Shown: positions 34,500 to 47,311, counted from the first letter of the stretch. The stretch is 64,000 nt of DNA from Utricularia gibba (GCA_002189035.1 NEEC01000011.1:1178001-1242000); one strand, 5' to 3'. The notes: a model not told the origin generated them from the sequence alone. Program-made: numbers and translations.

Positions 34500-37400
34500 C
34501 ATAAAGTAAGTAATGAGAAATAGTATATGGCTGTTTGAAGTCAAGGATATGTGGAGTAGTTATTCTTGATGTGTTGTGGTTTGAGAATGCATTGGAGTGC
34601 AATTTTCAACATAAACTAATGTTGAATTGGCTTTAAAGAAATGAAGCATGGAATAAGAACTGCATATTTATTCCAACATGTATGAAGTAAGGCTTACGAT
34701 TTAGCCATATTCTGTCATTTGGGATGCAAATAAAATTGGTGTGATCTTATGCTTTATTTATTGCACTTAGACTATTAAAAGGAGAGTGAAGCTGCCATTC
34801 ACATGTAGTTCTTGGTTAGGATGATCCTAAATGACATATAGCTTGAATATCTAATTAGTTTCACTTAGGTTGCTTTCTGTGATCCTCATTGCAAATTGGA
34901 AAATTGAGGATGCTTTAGAGGTTCTGATCAATTGGTCTTTGGTGAGTAACATACAATGATGTTGTTTTGGTTCCTAATATAAATGTTATTGTTGTGTTGA
35001 TTTTAACAAGTGACTTAACAAGAGGGGGGTTTGAGCATGGGATTTATAATTTGATGTATTTCAACTTTCATAGCAGAGAAATTGAAGGAAGAGAGACTAG
35101 ATGGTTACCCTCACTTTGTAAGTAATGACTTCTCATAAGTATGTTTAGGATCATTTCATATCATCTAGTAATTTGACTCTTATTTTGTAAATTGTTCTCG
35201 CGGCCGAAATGCGGTAGTGTGAAGGTGGAGTACGATGGGGTTTGTGGTAGGCTGCAAAATAAATGGACAGTGAATGCTCGTCCGAAGGGCGGAATGGTTT
35301 ACAGATGATGAAATTCGAAAGTTTGCATAGGATATGCAAATTCCACACCATAGCGGCAAGATTTCAGATGTGGGAACACAATAGAGTGAAGAATGGAATC
35401 GTATCTTTAAGTCATTAACACTGCAATTTCATTTTTGGGAACATATAAAACATAGACCTCTTTTGTTCAAGTGATATATATGTTAGTAGCAGCAAAAGCT
35501 CATGACTTGAATAAGCTATAATCAACACATATCCTAATATGGAAGTAAGCATTACAATGTGAAAGTTAAGTCAATAAAAACTTTATAGTGGTATCTTAAT
35601 CATAATAATAATTGTCAATATACTCATACAAATAGAATATTATTGAACAAATCGAACAATATTTGAATACAAAAAAAGGGGCACAACATGATGAAAAACA
35701 AGATTTGATATTCATCAACATCAATATCAAAATAAATTGACAATAGAATTCTCAATGGACGTTGCGTGATTTAGAACAAAATGAAATGTGGGTCAATATA
35801 GAACAAAACGCATATGATGGTTGGGTCAAAACAGCCAAAAAAAAGTAACCATAGTACCTCTATCTATAAGAACATTAGGGCCAAAATCTCATAAATGAAA
35901 ATGTGAATTGGGTCAAAATAGTTTTAAATAAAATTCATTAGATTAAAAAATTATAGATAAATAATTGTTGGATCAAAAGTGTAGAGCACACGGGTCAATA
36001 TAACTGGATCAAGAAAATAATGTGTTATACAAATTAGACCGATTCAAAATATGTGGGTCCAAATTGACAATCTAAATAAACAATGAAATTAAAACTACCA
36101 CCACCCCAGAAAGCAACCAACAAGGATACATATACTTTATATGATAATTATTAGAGCTGATTTACCAAGGACATTAAATATTTTAAACTCATTGTGTGAT
36201 TAAAAAGCAACAAAATAAATATTATTTCAAGAATCATATATCCAAGATAACAAGGAAATCGTATAAGTATATAATTATATTTGTTTTGCAAAAATATATG
36301 AAAGTTGGTTATTATTTCAAACAATAATATTTATCTCAACTATCTTATTCTGTTATTGCATAACATCTTTTTCTTACAGTTAAAACAAACAAGGTATGGC
36401 TCATCTTACTCTCCTACTATATCCTTTACTTATCTTCTTTTGCAACTTTACATCTTGATGTATCCCTTAGTCCTTTCTCACTAGTAATTATTTAGCTACA
36501 TGAGTCATAAACCATTCTACCTAAAAGTTGGTATGTAGATTTGCCTATAAATTATACTGGCAACACCACTATTAGTTGTTTTTAGTATCTCACATATTGG
36601 TGTTGTAATTGTACTTTTACTCGTATTGTACATAAAGCAAAATCATTTGGACAAACATATTGTTTTGTTATATATACCACATCCCTAATCTCTCATGTAG
36701 GTAAATCACTTCACAATTGGCAAATCATTTATTGTTTTTTTAATAAATCCGCATGGATCCATCTAGAGTCATTAATGAAAACCTTGATATTGCGAGTTTT
36801 CTAAATCTTGTTTTATAAAAGAAATCCTTTGAGATTTGTACAGTTCCTATCCACGAAATCAAGTGACATGTTAGGTTTCATTAGTCATATCAAGGCTTAA
36901 CTTCAAATCATGATCCACTAAACCAACCCCTCATATTGATTGTGCTATTCCACCAGAGTATCCAACTGCTACGTATTTGATCAAATGCTTTAACACGGCC
37001 TTTTAAAAACATATTTCTCAAGTTGGATTTGGTGTAATAAACATTTATTCATTTGGTTTTGTTCACAAAATAGGGAATTGGGGACGACCAAAGCATTTAC
37101 AGTGATATAATTATGTTGTAATAATATGTGAGATTCACAAGAATTAATTGCATTGCATTGAAGGGAGAGACTTGAGAACTGAACTATACTATTTGGATGC
37201 ATATGATGGTGACACCGTGTGCTTTCCATTTTATGCTTCATGGGATGACGATGATCCCGGCACACCGTTTTTCATTTGCATTTTTCTAATCGGGCGACTT
37301 TTCCAAAAGACAACACATGCTGAAAACACCAGTCGGAGGACACATGGTTTGAAGCATCCGGTAACTTCACAGCTATGGAGCCCGCGGGACCCACGACCCT

Positions 37401-38160
37401 GGACTCTGTGGGGCCCGCACAGAGGCGTCCGAACCAGGCTGGATGATTGTTTTTATTATTATTATTCATTTTTAATATATGAATAATGATAATCAAGTAC
37501 TCAAGGGGGGGAAGTTGGATTTGAAAGCGAGTCGGCCCACCTTCCATTTTTATCTGAACAACCGATCATGCCTTAAGTACAATTCATTCAATGGCAGTCC
37601 TCTCTACGCGACGCACGTCTTCCTCACTTGGGCTTCCGTATCATTTTCAAACACGATTCACTTTTTACCTTTATATTTTGAGCTAATTCAATGGGAACAT
37701 TTCGAAACCAATGCGAAAACAGGTACTGAATCCAGGCTTTTGCTTTTTTTAATGTTCAGGTGGGATCATTGTGGTACAACCCTTTTTCCTTGAAACACTG
37801 AAAAAGCAGTGAATATATTGGATTTCCTGTGGTTGTGTTATGCAAGGGATGATTAGTGTGTTATTAATAATGTAGGTTGATTCCTAACATTTCACTGATG
37901 TCTGAGGTGAGGATAGGAGAGGGGCGCAGCTGCAGTGTAGTGGTGACTGCAGGAGCCTGGGGAGTTGTAGACGGTAAGAAGCAGTTGGGTACTAAAACAA
38001 TGGGAGATATTGGAAGGAGCAGCCGGCTGCGGATTAAACAAGTGGAGTTTATCTTCCAATTTGCATCTAACTGCCATCTCACCACCAAACATCCCAACGA
38101 ACCAGAGAACAAGTAAAGACCTCGCATTTAATACCTTTTCTGCAAGCACCAGCTGTGAGA
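34500..38160. other. AT-rich intergenic DNA, then CER3 upstream region
   Basis: No gene recognised. A GC-richer patch at 35190-35310 has a 36-codon open frame. An (ATT)n run lies at about 37449-37466 and a G7 run at about 37505. Several overlapping open frames at 37148-38390 are on both strands and show no domain. Confidence 0.4.
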
Positions 38161-38162
38161 GG

Positions 38163-38171
38163 TATAAATTG
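38163..38171 (+). promoter_or_regulatory. Possible TATA box for CER3
   Basis: TATAAATTG lies about 230 bp upstream of the inferred CER3 start at 38390. Position and sequence fit, but nothing else supports it. Confidence 0.25.
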
Positions 38172-38389
38172 TTGCAAGGCATACATCTGCTATGTCCGCT
38201 TTTAATGCTTCAGGACCATCTTCACCGGCCACCTACATTTAGAAATAGTCAAAGTTGGAATTTTATTTTAATGTTTTTCCAGCACACCGCCATGGATGTG
38301 TATTTAACGGCCCTTGGGAAGTTATCAATCCCTTGTTCTGTTGAGTATTGCCCATTTCTCCCGAATGGAGCAGACGAGTTGGAGTAGGA

Positions 38390-41063
38390 ATGCACCTTTG
38401 TTTTCCTGGCCATGGGGGATCTTGGAAATTCCAAGGCAAATCCACATTTCTCTTCATTGTTGTCATTCCCGTTCTTGTTTTGGTTCTTAGTGCCCAATCT
38501 GATTAGCAGTGTTTGTTTGTATGCAGTATTTGCTGTATGGTCCTCTGATTGGAAAAGCACTTTATGGGTTGTACAATGGGAAGCTCATTGATGAAGCCTG
38601 GTGTTGGCATGTTCTCATTTTGCTTATTCTCAGAGCTTTTGTTCACCAGTTTTGGAGCTCATATTCTTGCATGTATTTTGTCAATCGTACACGAAGAATC
38701 AATGAGAGCGGCTATGAGTACAGCCAAATCGACGCAGAATGGCATTGGTAAATGATTTGAACTTTGTTAAGTTGAACCTTTAGCGGAACATTATCTTTTG
38801 TTATTGCTTACAGGGATAACTTCTTGATCCTTCAAACTGCGGTTGCTTCATCACTCTTCTTGAGTTTCCCATCCCTGTTTCAGCTTCCCCTGTGGGATCT
38901 GAGAGGAATTTTCTGCGGCTTCATACTTCATGCATTAATATCAGAGCCCCTCTACTATTGGCTCCACAGATTGTTGCATACCTCTGATCTGTTCGAAAAG
39001 TATCACTGGCTTCATCATAGCTCTAAAGTTCTTCATCCATTCACAGGTAATGAACGAGAAACTCCTCACTAAATGATGACAGGTGTGAGTTTTTATTGCT
39101 GATTCTTTTTTCTGAATGTTCTGTTGATGCAGCTGAGCATCTGACCTTCTTTGAGCATCTGCTACAATGTGTTGTGATTGGAATTCCGATCATGGGAACT
39201 GTTGTCATTGGGTATGGCTCAATAAGCCTGATGTATGGCCATCTTTTGGTTTTTGATTTTCTTCAGTGTTTCCGGTATTCGAATGTTGAAATTTTCCCTA
39301 GCCAGATGATTGCTGCTCATCCTGTTCTCAAGTATTTCATCTGTACACCAACGTGAGATATTCTTCTATGGCTTTGCTTGAATTATGATCACGATTTTCT
39401 TGTTATGGAGCAGAAGAAATCGAGTTTGATATGTTTGTGTTTGCTTAATGTTGCAGATATCACGCACTTCACCACTCAGAGATGGATAAAAACTTCTGCT
39501 TGTTCATGCCTCTGTATGATGAAATATGGAAGACAACAAACACAAAGTCATGGGAGCTTCATAAAGTGAATGATTCACGGAAAAGTGAGTTTCTCTTATT
39601 CATATGTCAACATCTACGAACTGGAATTCTCTAACTCTTCACAAATATTGAAATGGCAGCTAGCCGAGTACCGGATTTCGTGTTTCTAGCTCATGTTGTT
39701 GATGTTATGTCGGCCATGCATGCTCAGTTTGTGTTCCGGTCCTTCAATTCTACATCCTTCTGCGTTAGGTTCTTCTTGCTCCCACTGTGGCCAATTTCAT
39801 ATTGTGCAATGATCCTGATATGGGCAAAGTCAAAGACATTCTTGTTCTCCTTCTATTATCTCCGTGAAAAGCTGCATCAAACATGGATTGTACCAAGATA
39901 CGGCTTCCAGGTAAAGGTTTTCATCTTCCGCATTTACAGAAAAACATGAAATCAGCCAGCAAATCGGATGCCCCTTTTTGCAGTACTTCTTGCCTTTCGC
40001 CAAAGAAGGCATCAACAAGCAGATAGAAGATGCGATCCTCAAGGCAGATAGGCTTGGAGTTAAGGTCATCAGTCTTGCTGCTCTGAATAAGGCAAGGTTC
40101 CTTTCTGTTTCTTGCTTTCCAGGATTTTCCATGGCGGATGTCCTCCATTTATCGAAACTATGGAGAATTTGACTGAGAAGCTATTTGATTGCAGAACGAA
40201 CCTCTCAACGGAGGTGGAGTACTTTTCACAAATAAGTATCCAGACCTTAAAGTGAGAGTATGCCATGGAAACACCCTTACAGCTGCTGTGATCCTGAAGG
40301 GAATTCCTCAAGATGCCGATGAGGTTTTCTTAACCGGGTCAACTTCAAAACTGGGAAGAGCCATCGCAATCTATCTTGCTCGTCGAAAGGTTAAGGTTAT
40401 GGTAAGAGCTGGAGCACCTAAACGATATTCAAAGTCATCCAGCTTTCAGAGATATTCAAAGTGTCTGATGTTATTTATTCCATCGTAGATGCTCACGACG
40501 TCTTCAGAGAGGTTCATGAAGATCCAGAAAGAGGTGTCGCCGGAGTTCCAGACGTATTTAGTACGAGTTACCAAGTATCAGGCAGCCAGCAATTGCAAGG
40601 TAACGAGACATGAGCTTAGCATAGTGTACAGACATCTGCAACTCACATATTGCTGTCCTCAGACATGGATCCTTGGTAAATGGGCAACACCACAAGAGCA
40701 ATACGCTGCTCCTCCAGGAACACATTTCCATCAATTCGTTGTCCCTCCGGTGATCCAGTTCAGGCGAGACTGCACGTATGGAAGCCTTGCCGCGATGAGA
40801 TTGCCCGATGATGTTGAGGGACTGGGCTCCTGTGAGGTAAACGCAACCCACAATTCCTACTTCGCACCATTAAGATCCGGTCGAGTTACCATCTTGTTGT
40901 TTTTCAGTACACGCTGGGTAGAGGAGTGGTTCACGCCTGCCACGCCGGAGGGATGGTTCATTTCCTGGAAGGATGGCAGCATCATGAAGTCGGAGCTATA
41001 GACGTTGAGCGGATTGATCCTGTTTGGGAAGCTGCTCTGAGACATGGCCTTAAGCCTGCATGA
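38390..41063 (+). CDS. CER3: CER3/WAX2 cuticular-wax alkane-forming protein
   Basis: Exons: 38390 (or 38412)-38435, 38527-38747, 38814-39046, 39133-39352, 39457-39584, 39660-39910, 39984-40091, 40195-40401, 40489-40599, 40663-40836, 40908-41063. From the ATG at 38412 this gives 610 residues in frame (family about 620-635). ER-membrane fatty acid hydroxylase-like half with His boxes HRLLH, HWLHH and HALHH, then the WAX2 C-terminal half ([15 protein letters not shown], end [12 protein letters not shown]). CER3 acts with CER1 to turn very-long-chain acyl-CoAs into alkanes for the epidermal cuticle. The N-terminus expected for the family ([15 protein letters not shown]) is present but needs two extra G bases, one after the ATG at 38390 and one in the G run at 38414-38418. 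Introns 1 and 7 have GC donors (AAG|GCAAAT, AAG|GCAAGG). Sequence resembles CER3 much more than CER1. Confidence 0.93.
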
Positions 41064-41360
41064 TCATCTTCTACAAAGAGATATGGAGTTGATTTCGGAT
41101 CGAATTTGGATTCGGAGCTTCTCCCAGGCACTGGTATGGGAGTGCACCGATGTCTATCGATGGACAAAATTCCATTCCACGTATATAACGTATCCACCAT
41201 TGTTGTGTTCAAATCGATAGATGAAGAAGCACAGCCACTGGTTTCATGTGCCCATAAAAGTTTCCACCATTGACGAGTAACAGTTGCTCCTGAATTCTCG
41301 ACGTGTGCTCCTCTAAATAGACACGCCTCCCGAGCGTTGGCGTCGTCAATTTGAAGAGCC

Positions 41361-42170
41361 ATGATGCCGTGCCTCTTGTTGGTTGCCTTCTTCGTTTTTT
41401 TCCGGTCGATCGCAGCCTTTAACATCACAGCAATTCTTGAAAATTACCCAGATTTCTCAACATTTAACAGCTTTATTTCTCAGGCCAAATTGGCATCTCA
41501 GATCAATGGTCGTCAAACTATCACCGTTCTCGCCGTCGCCAATGGCCCCGCTGGTCAACTCTCCGGCATGCCGCCGGAAATGATGAAGGGCATTCTCAGC
41601 ATTCACGTTGTGTTGGATTATTACGATATCCCCAAGCTTCAGAAATTGTCTAAAAAGACCGCGATCCTGACCACACTGTTCCAAAGCTCCGGCTTGGCCC
41701 GGGGTCAACAGGGATTCCTTAACGTGACTATTGAGTCAGGGGGTAAAGTGGCGTTCGGCTCCGCCGTGGCTGGGGCACCTCTAGGGGCCGATTTGGTGAG
41801 ATCCGTCGACTCGCAACCCTACAATATATCCGTATTGGAGGTGAGCAGCTTGATTATTCCACCCGAATTCGATGGCCGCGCCACAAATTCCACCACTTCT
41901 CCGCCAACTCCAAACGCGACCCAGTCGCCGGCACCATCGGCAGCGTCACCCGCTGCGGCGGAGGTTCCTTCCTCGGCAGATACCCCTGCGGTGGATGACT
42001 CCCCGGCTCCCACGGCGGCTTCACCGGTGGGTGATGCCCCTCCGGCTGACACGCCGGAGGCCAGTGCCCCTGGGAGTGACAGTCCGAGTAGCAGCGGCGG
42101 GATTCTTGGGGGTGGATTCACGTTGGCGTTGGCGTTGGCGGCAGAGTTGGCCACTCTCTTCAAAATTTGA
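41361..42170 (+). CDS. FLA: Fasciclin-like arabinogalactan protein, single FAS1 domain, GPI-anchored
   Basis: Intronless, 269 residues. Signal peptide about 1-19 (LLLVAFFVFF). One fasciclin domain about 20-165 with the H1 block TITVLAVANGPA and the H2 block HVVLDYYD. Then an Ala/Pro/Ser-rich arabinogalactan region about 170-240 with many AP, SP and TP dipeptides for O-glycosylation, and a hydrophobic C-terminus (LALALAAELATLF) after small residues, consistent with a GPI-anchor signal. It belongs to the short single-FAS1 group (FLA3/5/14-like); the exact orthologue was not settled. Secreted to the plasma membrane/cell wall; the family affects wall properties and, in some members, pollen. It starts only 298 bp after the CER3 stop, on the same strand. 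The long reverse-strand frame at 41819-42163 is a GC-rich shadow. Confidence 0.93.
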   Translation: MMPCLLLVAFFVFFRSIAAFNITAILENYPDFSTFNSFISQAKLASQINGRQTITVLAVANGPAGQLSGMPPEMMKGILSIHVVLDYYDIPKLQKLSKKTAILTTLFQSSGLARGQQGFLNVTIESGGKVAFGSAVAGAPLGADLVRSVDSQPYNISVLEVSSLIIPPEFDGRATNSTTSPPTPNATQSPAPSAASPAAAEVPSSADTPAVDDSPAPTAASPVGDAPPADTPEASAPGSDSPSSSGGILGGGFTLALALAAELATLFKI

Positions 42171-42469
42171 GCTTCTCGATTATTTATAATTTTTGAGTAT
42201 TTTTTTTTGAATAAAAGAATTTATTTTTATCCTTTTTTTTGTTAGAATAGCACAAAATTTTGAAAATTGGTGATTTACCTGAATTATTCGGTTACCTAAA
42301 TAATTTGCTAAGAAATTGGAGACGTCTGCGGCTGCGGAGATAAGTTCGTGGGCGAGAGACATATCTTGTGGTTGTGTGTGGCGGTGCACCGTGGCGTCGG
42401 GGAAGGGAAGGTTCCCCAAACATCCACGTAATTTTAGGGGAGCATAAGAGACGCTTTGCGTTCACATTT

Positions 42470-43287
42470 CTCTTCCGAGCGCCCCATTCGGTTAAACTTT
42501 CAGCCACTGCCGTGTTCTAGGAATTCGGTTGGCCATTCTAAGGTCTCTCTTCTTTCTCTGAGCTAAAAAGCTTCCGTCTAAGGGTTCCTCTTTTTTTTCC
42601 ATAAAAATTTATCCCAATTACGTTCGGCAATATGATTTCTATCTGGGTTTTCGTTGCTTTCCCCGAATTTTAGGTGGGGTATTTTTTTTTCGCTTTAGAA
42701 TGTTAATTCATGAGGAAACTCGGAGACAAAATTTCGCGTTTCTTATGTTTGCCTTATCTTTGCGTTTGCGCAAGTGCTTCCCTTTTGCATTCTTTATCTA
42801 GCAATTGCTGTAACTTCACAAGGAACTATATTTGAATGGTGCCACAGCTTTCATTCGTTCTGTGACGGTTAATCTGTTCAGTTGATTAGGGAAACTAATT
42901 TATAAAGAACTCAGCGTTCATTTTACATGTTTGGTCTTTTCATGTTTCGGTGCTGACATATTTGATTTGTGGATTCTTCTTTTCTGATAGCGGGTTGTGG
43001 GTGTTTATGCTAAAAGTAAGTTGCTGTCTTTTCACTGTTTTTTGAAGTAAGCTTACTATCTTTTGTTGAATCTTTCATGCTTCTTATGTTAAAGGTTTAA
43101 GAATATCTTGTAGTTCATGTTAAATCCTCCTGAAATGGAAGTCTTATTGAGATGACAAGGTCCTAGATTTCGGGCATACCCTCACTTTGAGTCTTTTCCC
43201 AACAGTTAGCTGTTACTTTTTTTTGGTGGATCCATTTATCTTATGTCTATTATTCTGATTATTGAGTTGCTTGGCAGATTCTTCAAT
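42470..43287 (+). other. ClpC leader: probable 5' UTR exon and 5' UTR intron
   Basis: The CDS ATG at 43288 is preceded by an acceptor TTGGCAG (43271-43277) only 10 nt upstream. T-rich intron-like sequence extends back to a possible donor CTAAG|GTCTCT near 42541. A first non-coding exon around 42470-42540 is inferred; the transcription start was not determined. Confidence 0.45.
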
Positions 43288-46200
43288 ATGGCGTACACAA
43301 TATTTCAATCAACAAATTTGCCTTCTACTTTTGGCTACAATGGACTGTTTGAGGCATCTACAAAGAACAAAAAGGCTGCGACAGCACTTTTATGCTCAAG
43401 ATCAGCTACTTCTAGAACATGGAGCTTCTGTGGATTGCGTGGAGTTAATGCCTTGGACATGATGGTGCACAAAAGTGGCCAGCCATTGCAGGAAAAAGTA
43501 GCAGCTATTACCTCCACCAGGCCAAGAATAAACTCAAGAATGGCACCACGTGCCATGTTTGAGCGCTTCACTGAGAAGGCCATTAAGGTCATAATGCTTG
43601 CACAAGAGGAGGCAAGGAGACTCGGCCACAATTTTGTTGGAACGGAACAGATCTTGCTAGGACTTGTCGGTGAAGGTACTGGGATTGCGGCTAAGGTTCT
43701 CAAGTCAATGGGAATCAATCTTAAAGATGCGCGAGTTGAGGTTGAGAAGATAATAGGGCGTGGTAGTGGATTTGTTGCTGTGGAGATACCTTTTACTCCT
43801 CGTGCTAAGCGTGTTTTAGAACTGTCACTCGAGGAAGCCCGTCAACTTGGTAATGATTTCATCTTTTTTGGTTCTTTTTTTTCTGTTTGGTATGATTGAA
43901 TTCGTACTTTCAATGATTAAGAAGTAGATTTACTTTCTGATTGTATTCATCGTTGGAGATATGGCTGCAATGACCCGTTTTGTTTTTGCTCTGTTCCTCC
44001 CTGATCTTCACCTTCCTGAATCAGTCACATACAGAATGCCTAGCTTCCTTGATGCTCTTTATATTTCGAATTTTCTCAGGCCACAATTACATTGGGTCTG
44101 AGCACTTGCTGCTGGGATTGCTGCGTGAGGGTGAAGGTGTGGCAGCTCGCGTTCTTGAAAACTTAGGGGCGGATCCTAGCAACATTCGAAACCAGGCACC
44201 TCTGTCTTCTTTTCCCACTGGATAGTGATTCTATTACGTGGGCATATTTTAAACAAGCTTTCTGGCGATCAGGTTATCAGGATGGTGGGCGAAAGTGCTG
44301 AGGCTGTGAGTGCTGGTGTTGGAGGGGAAGCTCAGGCAACAAGATGCCTACCCTTGAAGAGTATGGTACCAATTTGACGAAGTTAGCAGAAGAGGTAGTT
44401 CTTAAATTGTACTTCCTTTTCAAAGATATGAAACTGATCTCCTTATTGGTGATCTTCTCTTTGTTTAGGGCAAGCTGGACCCTGTCGTTGGAAGGCAAGA
44501 ACAAATCGAGCGTGTGACTCAAATTTTGGGAAGGCGTACTAAGAATAACCCTTGCCTCATTGGAGAGCCTGGAGTTGGGAAAACTGCCATTGCAGAGGGA
44601 CTTGCTCAGAGAATTGCCAACGGGGATGTTCCTGAGACTATTGAGGGGAAAAAGGTATTGCTCTAGGCGTTTTTTTTTTTTTTTTGATGATATTGAGGCT
44701 ATTAAGATCTATTTTTCCTATCAAGTGATGGGTATTAGTTAGCCTTTTCTTAACCAATACTTTCTTTCCAAAATTACAGGTTATTACACTTGACATGGGC
44801 CTTCTTGTTGCTGGGACGAAGTATCGTGGCGAATTTGAAGAAAGATTAAAGAAACTGATGGAAGAAATCAAGCAAAGTGACGAAATTATACTGTTTATTG
44901 ATGAGGTTCACACCCTAATTGGTGCTGGAGCTGCCGAGGGAGCCATTGATGCTGCAAACATATTGAAGCCTGCTTTGGCTAGGGGGAGCTACAGGTACCA
45001 TTGATAGACAGTGTTTTTCCTGAATTATTTGTCATGTGTCATGCTAATCTACTATCCTGTGCTTCATTATTTTTTACTTTGATTTACTTCCAGTGCATCG
45101 GGGCAACAACTCTGGATGAATACAGGAAGCATATCGAGAAAGATCCAGCACTGGAAAGAAGGTTCCAGCCTGTGAAAGTCCCTGAACCCACAGTAGATGA
45201 AACCATTCAAATTCTTAAAGGGCTTAGAGAACGTTATGAAATACATCACAAGCTTCGTTACACAGATGAAGCGTTGGTGGCCGCAGCTCAATTGTCTTAC
45301 CAGTATATCAGGTGACAAAAAAACTCATTGCAATTTCATTTGTTGGTGCATATACTTGGTCTCTGTTCCTTTTTTTTTCAGTAGGCAATATTCTTGTTCT
45401 CATTTTGAAATTTTCATTTTTTTGGTTTTCTTTGCTTTAAAAATATTCTCCATTGCTGTGTTTTAGCGACCGTTTTTTGCCTGATAAAGCAATCGATTTG
45501 GTTGATGAAGCTGGTTCCCGAGTTCGACTCCGCCATGCACAGGTACATGCATTCATGTGCAGATGGCAAATGTTATCTTTGCTGCGTTTTTATAGTTTTA
45601 TCTTTTCCTGTGCCAGTTCCCTGAAGAAGCAAGAGAACTGGAGAAAGAGCTTAGACAGATTACCAAGGAGAAAAATGATGCAGTCCGTAGTCAAGACTTT
45701 GAGAAGGTGGTTGGCATCCTTCGCATGCATAAAGATGTTCTGATTCATGAACCTCGGATCTATTTGTGCATTTTCTACTCAGCTTTTGTTGGTAATTGAC
45801 TCTTTGGATATCCAGGCTGGGGAACTTAGAGACCGTGAAATGGATTTGAAAGCGCAAATATCCACTCTTGTGGACAAAAGCAAAGAGATGACCAAAGCAG
45901 AAGATGAAGCAGGCGATGGAGGTCCTGTTGTCACAGAAGTCGATATTCAGCATATTGTCTCTTCTTGGACAGGAATCCCAGTGGAGAAGGTGTCGACCGA
46001 TGAATCTGATCGCCTTCTAAAGATGGAAGACACCCTTCACAGACGGGTCATTGGTCAGGATGAAGCTGTGAAAGCCATTAGTCGTGCAATTCGCAGGGCT
46101 CGCGTGGGGCTTAAGAATCCTAACCGCCCCATTGCGAGCTTCATCTTCTCTGGTCCAACTGGAGTTGGGAAATCTGAACTTGCAAAAGCACTTGCAGCTT

Positions 46201-46997
46201 ACTACTTCGGCTCTGAGGAGGCCATGATCCGGCTTGATATGAGTGAGTTCATGGAGCGTCATACGGTTTCGAAGCTAATAGGGTCGCCACCTGGTTATGT
46301 TGGTTACACAGAAGGTGGACAGCTGACGGAAGCTGTTCGTCGGCGTCCATACACGGTTGTGCTATTTGATGAAATCGAGAAGGCTCATCCCGATGTTTTC
46401 AACATGATGCTTCAGATTCTCGAAGATGGGAGGCTCACGGACAGCAAGGGTAGAACCGTGGATTTCAAGAACACCCTTCTCATCATGACATCGAATGTTG
46501 GAAGCAGCGTCATTGAGAAGGGAGGAAGGCGGATTGGCTTCGACCTCGACTATGATGAGAAGGACAGTAGCTACAACAGGATCAAGAGCTTGGTGACGGA
46601 GGAACTGAAGCAATACTTCCGTCCTGAGTTCTTGAACAGACTGGATGAGATGATCGTCTTCCGGCAGCTGACAAAGCTCGAAGTGAAGGAGATCTCTGAA
46701 ATCATGCTGAAGGAGGTGTTCGACCGGTTAAAATCTAAGGACATTGAACTCCAGGTGACAGAGAGGTTCAAGGACAGAGTGGTGGAGGAGGGATACAACC
46801 CAAGCTACGGTGCCAGGCCTCTCCGGAGGGCCATCATGAGACTCCTGGAGGACAGCATGGCTGAGAAGATGCTGTCTCGGGAAATCAAGGAAGGGGATTC
46901 AGTGATCGTGGATGTGGATTCTGAAGGCAATGTGATAGTCCTGAATGGGAGCAGCGGGACGCCACCCGAGCCCGCACCAGAGCCAATGCTTGTGTAG
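43288..46997 (+). CDS. CLPC: Chloroplast Hsp100/Clp chaperone ClpC (AAA+ ATPase of the Clp protease)
   Basis: Nine coding exons: 43288-43849, 44080-44195, 44273-44394, 44469-44654, 44780-44994, 45094-45311, 45467-45542, 45617-45706, 45816-46997. They total 2767 nt; two added G bases give 922 residues, the usual ClpC length. Order: plastid transit peptide (~1-60, Ser/Thr/Arg-rich), two N-domain repeats ([20 protein letters not shown], then [20 protein letters not shown]), D1 ATPase with GEPGVGKT (about 299) and ILFIDEVH, middle coiled-coil/UVR segment, D2 ATPase with GPTGVGKS (about 642) and [11 protein letters not shown]. ClpC unfolds stromal proteins for ClpPR and associates with the import machinery. 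Frame breaks by one base at the G4 run 44324-44327 (before [13 protein letters not shown]) and at the G5 run 44982-44986 (before ELQ). Intron 2 has a GC donor (CAG|GCACCT). The upstream ATG at 43243 lies in the leader intron. Confidence 0.96.
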
Positions 46998-47239
46998 GGT
47001 AGGAGGGTGCAAGCACCCGAGGTTCGTGGGCCGCATTTATTTAGGCAGATGCCACCTGATACGTGGTTACCAACATTTCCTCTGGGGTTGTACTCTCTGT
47101 ATCACTATCTGTATTTGTATTTTAGCGGGTGCAGTAGAGCGAGACCAGGTGCTTTTCTTTAAAAAAACATGAAGATTTTGGTTATGGGGGTGCATGGTTA
47201 TAAAAACCATATTAATTTTATTTGCAAAGATTGACACCA

Positions 47240-47311
47240 GTCGTTGTAGTATAGTGGTAAGTATACCTGCCTGTCACGCAGGTGACCCGGGTTCGATCCC
47301 CGGCAACGGCG
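47240..47311 (+). tRNA. trnD-GUC: tRNA-Asp (anticodon GTC)
   Basis: 72 nt. Acceptor stem GTCGTTG (47240-47246) pairs, with one G-T pair, with CAACGGC (47304-47310), discriminator G. Anticodon stem CCTGC/GCAGG encloses CTGTCAC with GTC at 47273-47275. T arm contains GGTTCGATCCC (B box) and the D arm AGTATAGTGGTAAGTAT (A box). No intron and no encoded CCA, as for a nuclear eukaryotic tRNA. Confidence 0.97.

Noticed and set aside
41819-42163. 114-codon minus-strand frame, Ala/Gly/Pro-rich
   Set aside because: Antisense shadow of the GC-rich arabinogalactan region of the FLA gene.
43243-43287. Upstream in-frame ATG for ClpC (adds about 15 residues)
   Set aside because: It lies before the leader-intron acceptor at 43277, so it would be spliced out; the ATG at 43288 gives a normal transit peptide.
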